A stretch of 64,000 nucleotides of DNA from an uncultured Clostridia bacterium (GTDB lineage Bacteria > Bacillota > Clostridia > TANB77 > CAG-508). The notes under the pieces are model-generated. The model saw only the letters and a list, made by a program, of their open reading frames with translations, ran no database searches and had not been told where the DNA came from. Where the stretch lies: assembly GCA_948777935.1 (NCBI GenBank), contig CAQDYY010000006.1, forward strand, positions 1 to 64,000, read 5' to 3'. The position numbers and the translations under genes were made by a program. The stretch's first letter is position 1; each line of letters begins with the position of its first letter. This document shows, piece by piece, positions 63,829 through 64,000 of this stretch.

Positions 63829-64000
63829 GTGAAAAATAAAGGAATTATAGTTTTAGTAGTTATATTAGTAGTTTTAGTAATATTAGCAGGTGTTCTTTTT
63901 GCTATGAAAGTAGTAGGAGGGAATAATAATAATGAAGAACCAACAAATGAAGTAATATCTTTAGGAACAGATACAGCAAAAAAAGAAGAAGAAAAAAAGG
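63829..64000 (+). CDS. membrane-anchored protein, truncated by window end
   Basis: GTG 63829 behind AAAGGAGAA. KNKGIIVLVVILVVLVILAG is an N-terminal membrane anchor, followed by an Asn/Glu-rich linker. 57 residues visible, continuing past the window. No assignment possible. Confidence 0.6.
   Translation, partial: MKNKGIIVLVVILVVLVILAGVLFAMKVVGGNNNNEEPTNEVISLGTDTAKKEEEKK

Overview
The window comes from an AT-rich, low-GC, endospore-forming anaerobic member of the Clostridia, probably an uncultured gut lineage. Evidence: about 70% A+T by eye, AGGAGG ribosome binding sites, AGA as the usual arginine codon, a sporulation set (spoIIGA, sigE, sigG, bofA, yqfC, yqfD, a Spo0A-like regulator, a SpoVD/PBP2B-like PBP), fermentative AdhE, a T-box and a glmS ribozyme. 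I cannot name the species.

The outstanding observation is a recurrent one-base discontinuity in conserved genes. Thirteen times, in eleven genes (COG2426 membrane protein, PBP, aspS copy 1 twice, murA, ftsA, bofA, a HEPN/HepT-like gene, hpt, uvrC, an RluA-type synthase twice, yqfD), the frame is broken by exactly one extra C placed directly before a glycine codon (GGA 9, GGT 3, GGC 1). The zero-frame codon at the break is therefore always CGG. Skipping that C restores a full-length protein every time, and all eleven lengths become multiples of three. At several sites the restored residue is a near-invariant glycine (DTG of the HPRT PRPP loop, GGD of FtsA, GDQKYG of the pseudouridine synthase, the PASTA glycine, the BofA PG). 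On reading both strands I found no in-frame CGG arginine codon in any gene of a recognised family; only five short unrecognised ORFs have one each. This looks like genome-wide CGGN-to-Gly decoding: +1 frameshifting or four-base decoding at CGG.

Layout. 0-8.7 kb: small secreted protein, ECF sigma/anti-sigma pair, COG2426 protein, a MITE-like element, DnaQ-type exonuclease, TSCPD protein and a heterodimeric ABC exporter pair. 8.7-18.2 kb: PBP with PASTA repeats, AdhE, a DUF4160/DUF2442/GNAT cluster, T-box-controlled aspS copy 1, CarD-like regulator. 18.3-22.1 kb: two tandem surface proteins with a pilin-like N-terminus, Ig-like domain and divergent C-terminal lectin-like ends. 22.4-31.9 kb: dnaG-rpoD, tRNA-Met, a sigma-70-like factor, Spo0A-like regulator, scpB, proS, asnS. 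32-45.5 kb: PD-(D/E)XK-type nuclease/transposase relative, aspS copy 2, a GH3 enzyme, then the division/sporulation block murA-ftsQ-DUF881 x2-sbp-ftsA-ftsZ-spoIIGA-sigE. 45.5-50.8 kb: sigG, CaCA exchanger, DUF2508, bofA, glmS with its ribozyme. 50.9-64 kb: MNT/HEPN pair, hpt, uvrC, methyltransferase, RluA-type synthase, GHKL kinase, PdaA-like deacetylase, yqfC-yqfD, ybeY and a DgkA-PAP2 fusion.

Several intergenic spaces hold foldable elements with long A/T-rich outer arms. The arms differ between copies but are perfectly complementary within a copy in three cases (25-31 bp), enclosing a structured core; two cores share CACGTGGGGACCG. Dispersed GTAGGGGC-type repeats also occur, one inside a coding sequence and one supplying a stop codon.
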